13,331 nt of DNA from contig JAQCJS010000008.1 of assembly GCA_027592975.1 (NCBI GenBank), forward strand, positions 1 through 13,331, given 5' to 3'. The notes under the pieces are model-generated. The model was not told the origin of the DNA. It saw nothing but the letters and a program-made list of their open reading frames with translations, and ran no database searches. Of this stretch, positions 11,555 through 13,331 are shown piece after piece (within the stretch, counting starts at the first letter, position 1; each line of letters starts with the position of its first letter). The DNA comes from Chloroflexota bacterium. Its GTDB lineage: Bacteria > Chloroflexota > Dehalococcoidia > UBA2979. The position numbers were made by a program, and so were the translations under genes.

Positions 11555-13331
11555 CTACGAGCCGAAGGCGATGATCGCGATCGCGACCATGCCCACGGCC
11601 ATGCCCAGCGCGTAGTTGGGGATGCGCCCGGTCTGGAGGAACTTCAGGCGGTAGCCCAAGTACCCGACCGTCTGCGCGCCGCCATCCACGCCCGTCTCGT
11701 TCACGATGCGCTTGTCGAACCAGGCCACCAGCCCCGCAAGTCCGAGGAACACGTGGTTGATGATGCCCTGGTACATCTTGTCCATGTAGTAGCGGTCGAC
11801 CAGCAGCGCGTGCAGATCCGGCGCCCACTGGCGCGCGGCGACCGCGCGGCGCGCGTCCCCGCTCCAGTAGGCGATGCCGATGCCGATGCCGGCGAGCGCG
11901 GAGAGCGTGGCGATGGTGGCGAACAGCCAGTGCGGCTCCGTGAACTCGTGCGGGTAGTCGAGGTAGACCAGCTGGCCGATGCCGCCGACGAAGCCGAGCG
12001 CCTGCCCGACCTGATCCAGCGCAAAGAAGCCGGACACGGTCGCGAGGACGGCGAGCAGCACCAGCGGGCCCAGGATGATCCACGGCGACTCGTGCGCGTG
12101 GTCGTAGGCGTGGTGGTCGCGCGGCTCGCCGAAGAAGGTGAGCAGGACCACGCGCGTGGAATAGGCCGCGGTGAGGATCGCGGTGAGGGCCAGCGTGACG
12201 TACGCCCACATGGGCGCGTCGTTCATCGTTGCGTAGAGGATCTCGTCCTTCGACCAGAAGCCGGCGAAGACGGGGATGCCGGCGAGGGCGAGCGAGCCGA
12301 TCACGAAGGTGGCGGTCGTCCACGGCATCTTCTTGCGCAGGCCACCCAGGTACTCGACCTCCTGCCGGTGGGTCGCGTGGATGACGGAGCCGGAGCCCAG
12401 GAAGAGGAGCGCCTTGAAGAAGGCGTGCGTGAAGAGGTGGAACATGGCGGCGGTGACGGCGCCGGTACCCAGGGCGACGAACATGAAGCCGAGCTGCGAC
12501 ACCGTGGAGTAGGCCAGGACGCGCTTGATGTCGTTGGCGACCAGGCCCATGGAGGCGGCCATGACTGCGGTGATCAGGCCGGTGTAGAGCACGACGTCCC
12601 GGGCGATGAGCACCTCCGCGTAGACGGGCGAGAAGCGGGCGACCAGGTAGACGCCGGCGACGACCATGGTGGCGGCGTGGATCAGGGCGGAGACGGGCGT
12701 CGGGCCCTCCATGGCGTCGGGCAGCCAGACGTGCAGCGGGAACTGGGCAGACTTACCGATGGCCCCGCCGAACAGGAAGATCATCGCAACGGTGAGGTAG
12801 GTGTGGTCGATCGCGCCGGAGGTGGCGGCGGCGATGATCTCCTGGATGTCGAACGTCCCGGTGGCGCGCCACAGCAGGATGATGCCGATCAGCAGGCCCA
12901 CGTCGCCGATGCGGGTGGTGATGAACGCCTTCTTCGCGGCCTCCGCGGCGGACTGGCGCTCCCAGTAGAAGCCGATGAGCAGGAACGAGGCGAGGCCCAC
13001 GCCCTCCCAGGCCAGGTACAGCATGATCAGGTTGCCGGAGAGCACCAGCGTGAGCATGGCGGCGATGAAGAGGGAGAGGACGGCGTAGTACCAGAAGTAG
13101 CGCGGCTCGCCGCGCATGTAGCCCACGGAGTAGATCATCACCATGAGCGCCACGATCGTCACGACCGGGAGCATCACCATGGTGATCGCGTCCACGTAGG
13201 TGCTGAACTGGATGGTGAAGAAACCGTCGCCGATGTTCACCCAGTCGAAGGCGAAGGCGTTGGTGCCGTTCGGCTCGAAGTGACCGTCGTGGAAGGCGGC
13301 CTGGAAGCCCGGGATCATCGAAAAGACGAGC
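11555..13331 (-). CDS. nuoL: NADH-quinone oxidoreductase subunit L (5' end beyond window)
   Basis: NuoL, the distal antiporter-like subunit of complex I. The frame is open to the right edge; four further residues (LVFS) precede the ATG at 13318, so that ATG is internal and the N-terminal one or two helices lie outside the window. Visible residues numbered from that internal Met include Glu105 (YLAWEGVGLASFLLIG), Lys189 (GGAIGKSAQFPLHVWLPDAMEGPTPVSALIHAATMV, given here as positions 185-220 for the motif) and the NDIKRVLAYSTVSQLGFM loop. The C-terminal end, with the long lateral amphipathic helix region and final hydrophobic helix ending IAFGS, is complete. nuoM starts 25 bp downstream. Usual family length is a little over 600 residues. 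Confidence 0.95.
   Translation of the reverse strand, partial: LVFSMIPGFQAAFHDGHFEPNGTNAFAFDWVNIGDGFFTIQFSTYVDAITMVMLPVVTIVALMVMIYSVGYMRGEPRYFWYYAVLSLFIAAMLTLVLSGNLIMLYLAWEGVGLASFLLIGFYWERQSAAEAAKKAFITTRIGDVGLLIGIILLWRATGTFDIQEIIAAATSGAIDHTYLTVAMIFLFGGAIGKSAQFPLHVWLPDAMEGPTPVSALIHAATMVVAGVYLVARFSPVYAEVLIARDVVLYTGLITAVMAASMGLVANDIKRVLAYSTVSQLGFMFVALGTGAVTAAMFHLFTHAFFKALLFLGSGSVIHATHRQEVEYLGGLRKKMPWTTATFVIGSLALAGIPVFAGFWSKDEILYATMNDAPMWAYVTLALTAILTAAYSTRVVLLTFFGEPRDHHAYDHAHESPWIILGPLVLLAVLATVSGFFALDQVGQALGFVGGIGQLVYLDYPHEFTEPHWLFATIATLSALAGIGIGIAYWSGDARRAVAARQWAPDLHALLVDRYYMDKMYQGIINHVFLGLAGLVAWFDKRIVNETGVDGGAQTVGYLGYRLKFLQTGRIPNYALGMAVGMVAIAIIAFGS

Noticed and set aside
10180..11574. 464-residue plus-strand frame opposite nuoM
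   Set aside because: Its composition (Glu, Asp, His, Gln, Arg) is what reverse-complementing a hydrophobic membrane gene gives. It has no domain, and nuoM is certain.
1..13331. CRISPR arrays, insertion sequences, prophage or integrase genes
   Set aside because: No regularly spaced direct repeats, transposase or integrase motifs, or terminal inverted repeats were seen. The window reads as ordinary chromosome.

Overview
The window is very GC-rich and densely coded. Its gene content suggests a Chloroflexota (Chloroflexi) bacterium, with an actinobacterium as the main alternative. The reasons are an actinobacterial-style orphan OmpR-family regulator beside two glutamine synthetases, a spore-type YtfJ protein encoded next to an ABC exporter, a split pair of MaoC hot-dog proteins, and an ordinary nuoL-nuoM-nuoN end of a complex I cluster. 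Assignment to phylum is inference from gene content and sequence flavour; no marker gene decides it.

Layout. Positions 1-490 (minus) hold the start of an unrecognised alpha/beta protein that runs off the left edge. A tRNA-Thr(CGT) gene with encoded CCA and a good sigma70-like promoter follows at 569-643 (minus). Positions 836-3326 (minus) form a tight four-gene unit: ABC ATPase, ABC-2 permease, a small one-helix membrane protein and a YtfJ/GerW-like protein. Across a 233-bp divergent region lies an atypical OmpR-family response regulator (3560-4258, plus). It is followed by a decayed antisense winged-helix fragment and then two glutamine synthetase genes: one GSI-beta type with an adenylylation tyrosine (4592-6010) and one GSI-alpha type (6069-7406). 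Two MaoC-type hot-dog genes follow in the same direction and end at a strong bidirectional terminator (8403-8432). The rest (8459-13331, minus) encodes NuoN, NuoM and a 5'-truncated NuoL.

How it fits together. The most interesting unit is the nitrogen-assimilation module. The regulator looks like actinobacterial GlnR: its phospho-acceptor aspartate is kept, but the acidic pocket and the switch lysine are lost. A 23-bp sequence about 60 bp upstream of the regulator recurs in inverted orientation, with 21 of 23 bases identical, just upstream of the second glutamine synthetase. A weaker version (ATGTCC-N3-ATGTTTC) lies upstream of the first. I read these as operators of a small autoregulated regulon in which the regulator controls both synthetases, and possibly also the divergent ABC exporter operon. 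The regulator and the second synthetase both show a TANNNT-N6-ATG arrangement without an obvious strong Shine-Dalgarno, as expected for leaderless mRNAs.

Two enzyme-level oddities were seen directly in the translation. The second glutamine synthetase has isoleucine where GSI enzymes have the NRS-motif active-site arginine. NuoM has leucine where NuoL and NuoN in the same window keep the central channel lysine.
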